A DNA stretch of 64,000 nt. Source: Caulobacter sp. SL161. GTDB taxonomy: Bacteria > Pseudomonadota > Alphaproteobacteria > Caulobacterales > Caulobacteraceae. Location of the stretch: contig NZ_JAPPRA010000001.1 of the NCBI RefSeq assembly GCF_026672375.1, positions 1,736,001 through 1,800,000 on the forward strand. The letters are read 5' to 3'. Position numbers and translations under genes: made by a program. The notes beneath the pieces are model-generated. The model had not been told where the DNA came from and ran no database searches. It was given only the letters and a program-made list of their open reading frames with translations. Below are positions 16,397 to 23,994 of the stretch, piece after piece. The number at the start of each line of letters is the position of its first letter. Position 1 is the first letter of the stretch.

Positions 16397-16490
16397 GACG
16401 GTGAGCGAGCAGGTCGCTCACCGTCGTGCGTCTTGACCCTAGAGCCTCGCGTGTCAAAACGGAATCGTTTTGACACGATAACGAGGCTCT
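16397..16490. repeat. Two further palindromes downstream of the TonB receptor
   Basis: A 12-bp perfect stem (GACGGTGAGCGA / TCGCTCACCGTC, 16397-16425) is followed by a nested palindrome AGAGCCTCG...CGAGGCTCT (16441-16490) with inner arms GTGTCAAAACG / CGTTTTGACAC. The latter belongs to the same broad AGAGC-ended repeat class as 4745-4794. Confidence 0.75.
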
Positions 16491-16501
16491 AAATCAAACA
16501 C

Positions 16502-19123
16502 TTAGAACGTGGCCGAGAGCTTGGCGTACCAGAAGCCGCCTTGCCAATCGACGATCGAGTCCGAGCGATAGACCCGACCGTTGGTGGCCGACTCGCCGGT
16601 CTTGTCGGGATCGGGATAGTTGGCGAACAGGTTCCGCGCCCCGATGGCGACCGAGTAGTTTTCGGTGGCCTGATAGGACATTTCCAGATCGAAGAACGTC
16701 TCCGGATCCCACTTCTGAACCACCGGATTGGCGACGCTGAACATGTTCTTGTACGGACCCCAGACGTTCAGGCGGCCGGTGGCCTTGAACTTGTCGATCT
16801 GGTGTGTAGCGGTGAACACCGAACGCCAGCGGGGGCGAGCGTTCTCGAAGTCATAGACCCCTTCGGCGTCGAAGAAGTTCGTTGAGAACACCTTGTCGAT
16901 CTTGAACTTATTGTAGTTGCCGCTGACGGTGAAGTTCGTCGTCTGGCCATTCTCCCAAGCCTTGCGGTAGGTGGCCACGACATCGACGCCGGTGGTCGTC
17001 GAGTCGAAAGCGTTCTGGAAGAACTGCACTTGGCCGATGGTGTCGGCGCCCGGAATGCTGGCGGCGACCAGGGCCGAACGGATCGCCGGGGTCACGGTGA
17101 TCGGGGTGGTGGCGTAGAACTGATCCTCGATCTTGATGCTGTAGAAGTCGACCGTCAGGCTCATGTTCTCGATCGGCGTGGCGGTGAAGCCGGCCGCGAA
17201 GTTCAGCGACTTCTCGGGCTTCAGCTCCTTGGCGCCCATGAATTTGGCCACGGGGTTGGTCGCCGGGAACAGGCCCGAGGCGATGATCGCGCCGTTCTCG
17301 ACCCGGGTCGAGACGTTGGTGGTGAAGGCCTGGCCCGGGGTCGGGGCGCGGAAGCCGGTGCCCGCCGAAGCGCGAAGACCGAAGTTCGGGGTCAGTTGGT
17401 ACTGGGTGGCGGCCTTGCCGTTCCAGGTGCTGCCGAAATCGGAGAAGTGCTCGCCGCGCACCGCGAAGTCGAGGAACCATTCCTCGGTCACGTTGCCCGA
17501 GGTTTCCAGATAGCCGGCGTAGGAGTCGCGGGTCAGCTTGCCGGAGTACGCCGGGGTGTTGCCCGGGAAGCCGTTCGAGCCGACCGCCAGGGCGTTGTAG
17601 ACCGGGTCGATGCCGGCGAAGCCGTCGGCGTTGGTCGACAGGTAGTTGGCGCAGTTCAGGCCCGAGGTGGCCGGCAGAGCCAGACCGGCTGCGGTCGGGG
17701 TGCGGGTCGCAGCGTTACAGAACTTGAAGGGGTCGGGCACGGCCCAGGTTCCGGCCACATAGGACGGAACATCGCCCGGCTCGATCTCGTAGCCTTCCTT
17801 GCGATACTCGGCGCCGAAGTTGATGGTGACCGGGGTCTTGAAGCCCAGGCCCTCCCAGTCATAGGCGAAGTCGGCGTTGACCGAGGATTCCGTCGAGATG
17901 AGCGCGCCGTCATAGAACTTCTTGGGCGAGGCCGGACCCATCGAGGGGTTGACGGTGTCCCAGATCGTATAGGCGATCTTGTCGTTGCCGTAGCGGGCCG
18001 ACAGGTCATAGCTCAGGCCATAGCCGGTCAGGCCCTTGAAGCCGCCCGTGAGGCTGTAGTCGGTCACGTCGCCGCCGAACATCGGCGTGAAGCCGGCCGG
18101 GAAGATCGAGCTGAACTGGAAGGTCGAGCCGTCCTGTAGACGGATCGGCGTGGCGTTGACGGCGTTGCTGACCGGCGGACGATAGTTGAAGTACTGGACC
18201 GCGCTGCTCTTGGAGTAGTTGCCGAAGGCGTAGATCGACAGCGTGTCGCTGAACGCGTAGCCGGCGTTCACGACGGCGCGGGTGGCCTCGGAGTCGGGCT
18301 GGCCCCATTTCTGGACGTAGTCGTTGATCAGCGCGCCGTAGGCCGGATTGGTCGCCGCATAGCTGGTGACGCAGAAGCCGGCCGCCTGGTTCGGGATGCC
18401 GACGTTGCAATACTGCCCACCACGGTTGACTTGGTTCTGGCTGGTGTATTCGACCGTGGTGTTGATGAAGCCCTTGTCGCCGATAGGCAGGCCAAGGTTG
18501 CCGGTGATCAGCACATCTTCACCGTCGCCCAGGAAGAACTGGCCGTACTGGGCGGTCAGCGAGCCGCCGCTGGGGCTGTCCTTCAGTTGGAAGTCGATGA
18601 CGCCGGCGATGGCGTCCGAGCCGAACTGCGCGCCCGCGCCGTCGCGCATGACGACAACGTTCTTCACGGCCGAGGCGGGGATCGTGGCCGCGTCGGGCGC
18701 CTGGGCGCCGGTGCCGCCGATGGTCACCAGCGCCGAGCGATGGCGGCGCTTGGAGTTGACCATGAACAGGGTCTTGTCGGTGGGCAGGCCCCGCAGGCTG
18801 GCGGGGCGAATGAAGGTGGCGCCGTCCGAAATCGGCTCGCGGGCCAGGGTGTAGGACGGGACCAGGGTCTTCAGAATGTCGTTGGTGTCGGTGAAGGTCG
18901 ACGCCTTGATATCGCTCTCGCTGAAGGAGTCGACCGGGACGGCGGAGTCGAGAACCGTGCGAGGTTTGCCGCGGGCCGTGACGACAACCGTGTCGAGTTC
19001 TGCGGCCTGGGTGTCTGTGGTCGCTACAGCTGTGTCAGCAGCGAAGCTGGGCGTGAAGTATACCGAAGTAATGGATAGCGCGGAAATACCCGCAAGAAGT
19101 GCGGGTTTAAAACGCTGAGTCAT
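16502..19123 (-). CDS. TonB-dependent outer-membrane receptor
   Basis: The ATG at 19123 (GAGGGGG about 8 bases upstream) gives 873 aa. A signal peptide (MTQRFKPALLAGISALSITSVYFTPSFAA) is followed by a TonB box-like ELDTVVVTA, a plug domain (KNVVVMRDGAGAQFGSDAIAGVIDFQLKD) and a beta-barrel ending in the terminal Phe (AKLSATF) needed for outer-membrane insertion. The substrate is unknown. The gene stands alone between terminators. The 280 bases upstream (19139-19418) are unusually AT-rich for this genome and probably hold its promoter, but I could not assign -35/-10 elements with confidence. Confidence 0.93.
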   Translation of the reverse strand: MTQRFKPALLAGISALSITSVYFTPSFAADTAVATTDTQAAELDTVVVTARGKPRTVLDSAVPVDSFSESDIKASTFTDTNDILKTLVPSYTLAREPISDGATFIRPASLRGLPTDKTLFMVNSKRRHRSALVTIGGTGAQAPDAATIPASAVKNVVVMRDGAGAQFGSDAIAGVIDFQLKDSPSGGSLTAQYGQFFLGDGEDVLITGNLGLPIGDKGFINTTVEYTSQNQVNRGGQYCNVGIPNQAAGFCVTSYAATNPAYGALINDYVQKWGQPDSEATRAVVNAGYAFSDTLSIYAFGNYSKSSAVQYFNYRPPVSNAVNATPIRLQDGSTFQFSSIFPAGFTPMFGGDVTDYSLTGGFKGLTGYGLSYDLSARYGNDKIAYTIWDTVNPSMGPASPKKFYDGALISTESSVNADFAYDWEGLGFKTPVTINFGAEYRKEGYEIEPGDVPSYVAGTWAVPDPFKFCNAATRTPTAAGLALPATSGLNCANYLSTNADGFAGIDPVYNALAVGSNGFPGNTPAYSGKLTRDSYAGYLETSGNVTEEWFLDFAVRGEHFSDFGSTWNGKAATQYQLTPNFGLRASAGTGFRAPTPGQAFTTNVSTRVENGAIIASGLFPATNPVAKFMGAKELKPEKSLNFAAGFTATPIENMSLTVDFYSIKIEDQFYATTPITVTPAIRSALVAASIPGADTIGQVQFFQNAFDSTTTGVDVVATYRKAWENGQTTNFTVSGNYNKFKIDKVFSTNFFDAEGVYDFENARPRWRSVFTATHQIDKFKATGRLNVWGPYKNMFSVANPVVQKWDPETFFDLEMSYQATENYSVAIGARNLFANYPDPDKTGESATNGRVYRSDSIVDWQGGFWYAKLSATF

Positions 19124-19418
19124 AAGTAGCCCCCTCATTCTGTTTATTGACGCGTGACGATTCCCTCATCCATGGCGTTTTTCTCCCGGCGATTATGTTT
19201 TTTGACGCGGGTACTAAAAATATATCGACGAAGCATCGATCTATTCATGAGGTTTCAAGCTATGGCGTTCGGCAATGGGCGCGCCGCAGAAAAATGCGCA
19301 AGCCGCGCCAGCGCCCATGGGGGCGCCCCTTTGCGCGGCGTCTGTTCACGGATTTTAGGCAGAACGCGCCGGCGCCTCGGCTTGGAGGCGGCGATCTGGC
19401 GGCGACGCGACGCAGGGT

Positions 19419-19769
19419 TTAGGCGCAGAGACGCAGGGGTTCGACCCTTTCGTCGGTCTCTTCGGTCTCGAAAAGCTCGAAGGCGTCTTCCCAGGGCATG
19501 AAGCGCGACTCGCGCAGTTCGGCGTCGTCGGTGACGCGGACGATCTGGTCCTCGCGATCGTTCCACACGAGGCCGATGTCGGTGACGCGCTCGACGTCGC
19601 GGCCCAGCAGCAGGAACATGTCGGCCTTGGCCGCGCGCTCGTGGCTGATCCGGCGCAGGCTGCGGCCGCCGCCCAGATCGCGATGGATGTCGGCGAAGTC
19701 CAGCACCGCCGAGATCATGGCGGCGTTGACGGGGGCGATCGTCCAGGCGGGGCAGGCGAAGCGGGTCAT
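19419..19769 (-). CDS. Hypothetical protein divergent from the WYL regulator, 116 aa
   Basis: I do not recognise this family. The protein is soluble, acidic and without signal peptide; it reads MTRFACPAWTIAPVNAAMIS, then helix-strand sequence (RISHERAAKADMFLLLGRDVERVTDIGLVWNDREDQIVRVTDDAELRESRF) and an acidic tail ending EPLRLCA. A much longer frame up to 20276 overlaps the regulator on the opposite strand and is not credible. The start is 53 bases from the CGAC-N7-GTCG dyad, so the gene is a candidate target of the divergent regulator. Confidence 0.65.
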   Translation of the reverse strand: MTRFACPAWTIAPVNAAMISAVLDFADIHRDLGGGRSLRRISHERAAKADMFLLLGRDVERVTDIGLVWNDREDQIVRVTDDAELRESRFMPWEDAFELFETEETDERVEPLRLCA

Positions 19770-19821
19770 CGGGGGTCCTTGGGTTCTCCAGGGGCGATGA
19801 TGGAAGATTGTCCGCGCATTG

Positions 19822-19836
19822 CGACAGAAACGGTCG
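19822..19836. promoter_or_regulatory. CGAC-N7-GTCG dyad in the divergent driD region
   Basis: CGACAGAAACGGTCG is identical to the dyad before recA; the shared stretch is 18 bases (19820-19837). It ends one base before an ATG at 19838 and 14 bases before the preferred start at 19850, so it could mediate autoregulation, control of the divergent gene, or both. Confidence 0.55.
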
Positions 19837-19849
19837 TATGACGGGCGGT

Positions 19850-20833
19850 ATGAGACACGAGAAAGCCACCCGCCTTCTGGATCTGGCCCGAATGCTGGCG
19901 GGCTCAGCCGAGGGGCTGACCCTGGACGAGATGGCCGCAGCCCTGGGCGTGGGCCGCCGCACCGCCGAGCGCATGCGAGACGCGGTCTGGGCGGCTTTTC
20001 CGCAGATGGAAGCGATCGACGATCCGCCGACCAAGCGCTTCCGCATCCCTTCGGGCCTGGACGGCGTCTTTCAGACCCCGACCGCCGAGGAGTTGGCCGC
20101 CCTGCGTGTAGCCGCCGACTCGCTGAAGGCCTCCGGCGCCGACGCCCGCGCCGCGTCGCTTTACGCTCTGGAGGCCAAGCTCTTGTCGGCGCTGCGCGGC
20201 TCGGCCCGCCGCCGGGTGGCGCCCGATGTGGAGGCCCTGGTCCAGGCCGAAACGATCGCCGTCCACGCCGGCCCACGCCCCTATGAGGACCAGGCCGTGC
20301 TGGGCGCGATCCGCGCCGCGATCAAAGGTCTGCAGGCCTTGTCATTTCGCTATGAAGGCGGCTCCACGCCCGGCCGCACGCGCGAGGTGACGCCGCTGGG
20401 CGTGCTGTTCGGCCGCTCCAACTATCTGGTGGCGCTGGAAGGGAAGGGCGGCAAGCCGCGCTCCTGGCGGCTGGACCGGATGAGCGACCTCAAGGTGCTC
20501 GACAAGCCCGCCCCGCCGCCGCAGGACTTCTCGCTGCAGGCCTTCGCCGACGAGAGCTTCGGCATCTATCATGACGAAATTCAGGACGTGGTGCTGCGTA
20601 TCCACAAGAGCCGCGCCGAGGATGCGCTGCGTTGGCGCTTTCACGCGACCCAACAGGTGACGCCGGAGGCGGACGGCTCAGTGCTCGTCACCTTCCGGGC
20701 CGGGGGGATGCGCGAGCTGTCCTGGCATCTGTTCACCTGGGGCGATGCGGTCGAGATCGTCGCGCCGCAGGCGCTCAGGGATATGATGGTGCAGGAGCTG
20801 CGCGAGGCTGGTCGCGCGCACGGGGCGTGGTAG
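19850..20833 (+). CDS. driD: WYL-domain transcriptional regulator, probable DriD
   Basis: From the ATG at 19850 the protein is 327 aa. It has an N-terminal winged HTH (LLDLARMLAGSAEGLTLDEMAAALGVGRRTAERMRDAVWAAFP), a helical linker, a WYL domain (LSFRYEGG...REVTPLGVLFGRSNYLVALEGKGGKPRSWRLDRMSDLKVLD) and a C-terminal WCX-like region. This is the architecture of Caulobacter DriD, an activator of the SOS-independent DNA-damage response that is switched on by ssDNA binding. Size, architecture and location about 9 kb after recA support the name, but I could not align it to the reference. An in-frame ATG at 19838 is possible. Confidence 0.75.
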   Translation: MRHEKATRLLDLARMLAGSAEGLTLDEMAAALGVGRRTAERMRDAVWAAFPQMEAIDDPPTKRFRIPSGLDGVFQTPTAEELAALRVAADSLKASGADARAASLYALEAKLLSALRGSARRRVAPDVEALVQAETIAVHAGPRPYEDQAVLGAIRAAIKGLQALSFRYEGGSTPGRTREVTPLGVLFGRSNYLVALEGKGGKPRSWRLDRMSDLKVLDKPAPPPQDFSLQAFADESFGIYHDEIQDVVLRIHKSRAEDALRWRFHATQQVTPEADGSVLVTFRAGGMRELSWHLFTWGDAVEIVAPQALRDMMVQELREAGRAHGAW

Positions 20834-20843
20834 GAGCCAGGGC

Positions 20844-21665
20844 ATGAACTACCGTCACGCCTTCCACGCGGGCAACTTCGCCGACCTGCACAAGCACGCG
20901 ATCCTGCTGGCCATGCTCTCGGCCCTGCAGGAGAAGAGTCCGGCGCTGGCGGTGATCGACACCCACGCGGGAGCGGGCGGCTATGATCTCGCGGGCGAGA
21001 TGGCGCGGCGCTCGGGCGAGGCCCAGGCGGGAATCTTCCGGCTTAAGGGGGCGACGGACGCGCCGGCGGTGTTCCAGCCGCTGCTTGATGCCGTTACGCA
21101 GATGAACGGCGGCAAGGACGGCGACCTCTATCCCGGCTCGCCACGCCTGATGGCGAGGGCGCTGGGTAGCGCCGACCGCTATGCCGGCTGCGAACTGCGC
21201 GACGATGACGCCGATCTCCTGTGCAAGACCCTGGCGCCCCACGCCAACGCGCGCGCTCTGCAGGCCGACGGCTTCGACACCGCCGTCAAGGACGCCGGCA
21301 AGGGCGGCCGCGCCTTTGTCGTCATCGATCCGCCGTTCGAGCGGCCCGACGACTATGATCGGATCGTCGCGACGACCCGTGCGGTGCTGTCGCGCGCCCC
21401 GGACGCGGCCTTGGCGATCTGGTTGCCGATCAAGGATCTGGAGACCTTCGACGCCTTCCTGCGCGGGATGGAAACCGTCACGAACGACCTGTTAGTGGCC
21501 GAGCTTCGCCTTCGCCCTCTGACGGACCCGATGAAGATGAACGGCTGCGCGATGGTGATGATCGGCGCGCCGGCCTCGGTCGATCCCGCAGCCGCGCAGG
21601 CCGGCGACTGGCTGGCCGCGCGCCTGGGCGAGCCTGGCGGCCGCTCGCGGGTCTGGCGGGCCTAA
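20844..21665 (+). CDS. rlmJ: 23S rRNA (adenine2030-N6)-methyltransferase RlmJ
   Basis: The 273-aa protein begins MNYRHAFHAGNFADLHKHA, the RlmJ N-terminus, and carries the amino-methyltransferase motif IV DPPFER in FVVIDPPFERPDDY together with the motif I-like VIDTHAGAGGYDL. RlmJ methylates N6 of A2030 in 23S rRNA. It starts 10 bases after driD and chrA follows after 1 base, so the three may share a transcript. Length is normal. Confidence 0.92.
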   Translation: MNYRHAFHAGNFADLHKHAILLAMLSALQEKSPALAVIDTHAGAGGYDLAGEMARRSGEAQAGIFRLKGATDAPAVFQPLLDAVTQMNGGKDGDLYPGSPRLMARALGSADRYAGCELRDDDADLLCKTLAPHANARALQADGFDTAVKDAGKGGRAFVVIDPPFERPDDYDRIVATTRAVLSRAPDAALAIWLPIKDLETFDAFLRGMETVTNDLLVAELRLRPLTDPMKMNGCAMVMIGAPASVDPAAAQAGDWLAARLGEPGGRSRVWRA

Positions 21666-21666
21666 C

Positions 21667-22944
21667 ATGACGCGACCGCCGACCTTGGCCCAAGCCCTGC
21701 CGGTCTGGCTGAAGGTCGGCGTGCTGGGCTTTGGCGGCCCGGCGGGCCAGATCGCTCTGCTGCATCGCGAGGTGGTCGAGGTTCGTCGATGGGTCGACGA
21801 CGCCGAGTTCGCCCGCGCGCTGAGCTTCTGCATGCTGCTGCCGGGGCCCGAAGCGCAACAGCTGGCCACCTGGCTGGGCTGGCGGCTGCATGGGATCCGG
21901 GGCGGTCTGGCGGCGGGCCTGTTGTTTGTCCTGCCGGGCCTTGTAGTGATCCTGGGCCTTTCGGCGCTGTATGTCGTCCATGGCCGCTCGGCCTGGGCGG
22001 GCCCGGTCCTGCTGGGCCTGAAGGCGGCGGTGGTGGCGCTGGTCGTCCAGGCCTTGGCGCGGATCGGCCAGAGGACGCTCAAGGATCGTGCGGCGGTGGC
22101 CGCGGCGATCGGCGCCTTCGCCCTGATGGCGTTCACGGTCGCACCGTTCCCTCTCGTGGTGCTCGCGGCCGGCGCGCTCGGGTGGTTTCTGGGCGGGAAG
22201 GGTGCGGAGGCCTCGAGCGCCGTCGCGCCGGCGCCGACGGGACGCGCGCGGGTGGCTCTGGTCTGCCTCGCGGCCTGGCTCGCGCCCATCGCCCTGGCCA
22301 AGTTGATCGCGCCGGGCTCGCCCCTGGCCTGGATGGGCCTGACCTTCGGCGGGCTGGCGGCGATCAGCTTCGGCGGCGCCTATGCGGCCCTGGCCTATCT
22401 GGGACAGGCGTCGGCTGTGTTCGGCTGGCTGTCGCCCGCCCAGATGCTGGACGGCCTTGGCCTGGCCGAGACGACGCCGGGACCGCTGGTGCTCGTCTTC
22501 GTCTTCGTCGGCTTCGTCGGCGCCTTCCAGGCTGCGCCGCTGGAGAGCGCCTGGATCATGGCCCTGCTGGGCGGACTGATGGCCGCCTGGGCCACCTTCG
22601 CGCCGTCGTTCCTGTGGATCTTCGCCGGCGGCCCGCTGGTCGAGCGCTGGGGGCGTCGACCAAGGCCGGCTCGCGCCCTGGCCATGGTGTCGGCGGCGGC
22701 CGTGGGCGTGATCGGCCAGCTGGCGCTGTGGTTCGCGGTCCACCTGCTGTTCCGTAGCGGCCAGACCTGGGAAGCGGGCGTGCTGAAGGTGGTGACCCCC
22801 GATGTCGGAGCGGTGAACCCGGGCGCTCTGGGGCTTGTGGTCCTGGCGCTGGGCCTGACCTTCGCGATGCGGCTGCCCATGCTGGCGATGATCGGCGTGA
22901 CGGTGGGGGCGGCGGTGCTTTTGCGCGCGATCGGATTCAATTGA
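21667..22944 (+). CDS. chrA: ChrA-family chromate efflux transporter
   Basis: The 425-aa protein is a two-domain CHR transporter. The first half has LGFGGPAGQIALLHREVVEVRRWVDDAEFARALSFCMLLPGPEAQQLATWLGWRLHG and the second half repeats the pattern (FGGAYAALAYLG...LDGLGLAETTPGPLVLVFVFVGFVGAF), with about ten hydrophobic segments. Members expel chromate across the inner membrane, though many chromosomal homologues have not been tested. It begins one base after the rlmJ stop. Confidence 0.9.
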   Translation: MTRPPTLAQALPVWLKVGVLGFGGPAGQIALLHREVVEVRRWVDDAEFARALSFCMLLPGPEAQQLATWLGWRLHGIRGGLAAGLLFVLPGLVVILGLSALYVVHGRSAWAGPVLLGLKAAVVALVVQALARIGQRTLKDRAAVAAAIGAFALMAFTVAPFPLVVLAAGALGWFLGGKGAEASSAVAPAPTGRARVALVCLAAWLAPIALAKLIAPGSPLAWMGLTFGGLAAISFGGAYAALAYLGQASAVFGWLSPAQMLDGLGLAETTPGPLVLVFVFVGFVGAFQAAPLESAWIMALLGGLMAAWATFAPSFLWIFAGGPLVERWGRRPRPARALAMVSAAAVGVIGQLALWFAVHLLFRSGQTWEAGVLKVVTPDVGAVNPGALGLVVLALGLTFAMRLPMLAMIGVTVGAAVLLRAIGFN

Positions 22945-22966
22945 CGTAAGGTTAGCGTTTTTGCGC

Positions 22967-23004
22967 TTGCGAACGCGATTTCCGTGCTATGTTGCATTGC
23001 AACA
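22967..23004 (+). promoter_or_regulatory. Promoter with TGTTGC-ATT-GCAACA palindrome (PhaR-like operator)
   Basis: TTGCGAA (22967-22973), 12 bases and GCTATGTT (22986-22993) resemble the Caulobacter housekeeping promoter pattern. The perfect palindrome TGTTGC-ATT-GCAACA (22990-23004) overlaps the -10 and reaches the likely start site. Palindromes with a TTGCA-TGCAA core are the known style of alphaproteobacterial PhaR operators, which control polyhydroxybutyrate genes; the match here is inference. Confidence 0.5.
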
Positions 23005-23028
23005 AATCGCGGTTGCCAGGAGCGCGCC

Positions 23029-23703
23029 ATGGTTTCGCCTTTCACCTTCCTTCCCAAGTATTCGACCGACAAGGTCGAGCCCGAGACCGCACCGCGCGTC
23101 GCGGTGGGGGCGGTTTCGCCCCTGTGGCTGATGTTCGGCGGCGCGGCCGCCGCCGGAGCCGCCTACTGGTGGTGGGCGTCGCGCTGGCGTGAGGCCGTCA
23201 ATCTCGAGGCCCTGATGGCGCTCGCGCCCGAGCCTGTCGCGCCGGCCTTGGAGGCCGAAGCGGTGCTTGAGGCCTCGCCCGAGCCGATCGTCGAGACCGT
23301 GTTGGCGCCCGTCACCGAAGCGGTGGCGGACGCCGTCGAGATCACGACGGACGGGGTGGAAGCCGCCGTGGCGCTCAGCGCCGAGACGGTCGTCGAGATC
23401 GTGGCCGAGAGCGCCGAGGCGGCCGTCGCGGTTCTCTCCGAGCCTGAGGTCGAGCCTGAGGTTGAGCCCGAAGCCGTCGTCGCCCTGGAGGCCGTCGCCG
23501 ACGACCTGACGCGCTTGGTCGGCATCGGCCCCAAGCTGGCGAGTTCGCTGGCCGAGTTGGGGGTGACGCGCTTCAGCCAGATCGCCGCCTGGTCGCCCGA
23601 CGACCTGGCCTCGATCGACCAACTGCTGAACCTCAAGGGCCGCGCCGAGCGCGACGCCTGGATCGCCCAGGCCAAACGCTTCGCCGGAGCTGCCGAGGGA
23701 TAA
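23029..23703 (+). CDS. Membrane-anchored protein with Ala/Glu-rich spacer and C-terminal helix-hairpin-helix
   Basis: From the ATG at 23029 (CAGGAG six bases upstream) the protein is 224 aa. One membrane segment (VSPLWLMFGGAAAAGAAYWWW, about 25-45) is followed by an Ala/Val/Glu/Pro-rich region of about 110 residues, and then by a helix-hairpin-helix of the DLTRLVGIGPKLASSLAELGVTRFSQIAAWSPDDL type. That C-terminal module is found in alphaproteobacterial phasin-like and related proteins and may mediate protein contacts rather than DNA binding. No function is assigned. The PhaR-like palindrome in its promoter suggests a link with polyhydroxybutyrate granules (inference). Confidence 0.7.
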   Translation: MVSPFTFLPKYSTDKVEPETAPRVAVGAVSPLWLMFGGAAAAGAAYWWWASRWREAVNLEALMALAPEPVAPALEAEAVLEASPEPIVETVLAPVTEAVADAVEITTDGVEAAVALSAETVVEIVAESAEAAVAVLSEPEVEPEVEPEAVVALEAVADDLTRLVGIGPKLASSLAELGVTRFSQIAAWSPDDLASIDQLLNLKGRAERDAWIAQAKRFAGAAEG

Positions 23704-23994
23704 GCGCCTCCACGCCATTCAGCGGTCCCGAGGCCTGATGGCGGAGGGGAAGCCTCCAATACCTTACATGCCGGCCGGAGCGCGCAGCACGGAGAGCCAG
23801 GACCCAGGGGGCGAGGGGCGGCTTCGCTCTGTCGCCTTTCTATTCGCGGCCCCTCCCCACTCGGGGGGAAGAACCGCACGCGTCCGCGACCAATCGTCTC
23901 GCTTGGCCGATTAACCAGAATTCACCACGCGTGAGTACACCGCCTTAACCATCGCGGACCATTCTGTACCGGAACGGGATTGGGAGGGGGCCGC
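23704..23994. other. Intergenic region with degenerate GC-rich repeat
   Basis: No gene is supported in these 291 bases. The middle (about 23810-23875) contains GCGAGGGGCGGCTTCGCTCT and CCCCTCCCCACTCGGGGGGAAG, fragments like the mosaic repeats at 54242 and 60042. The last 100 bases are less GC-rich and should carry the promoter of the 23995 operon. Confidence 0.5.
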
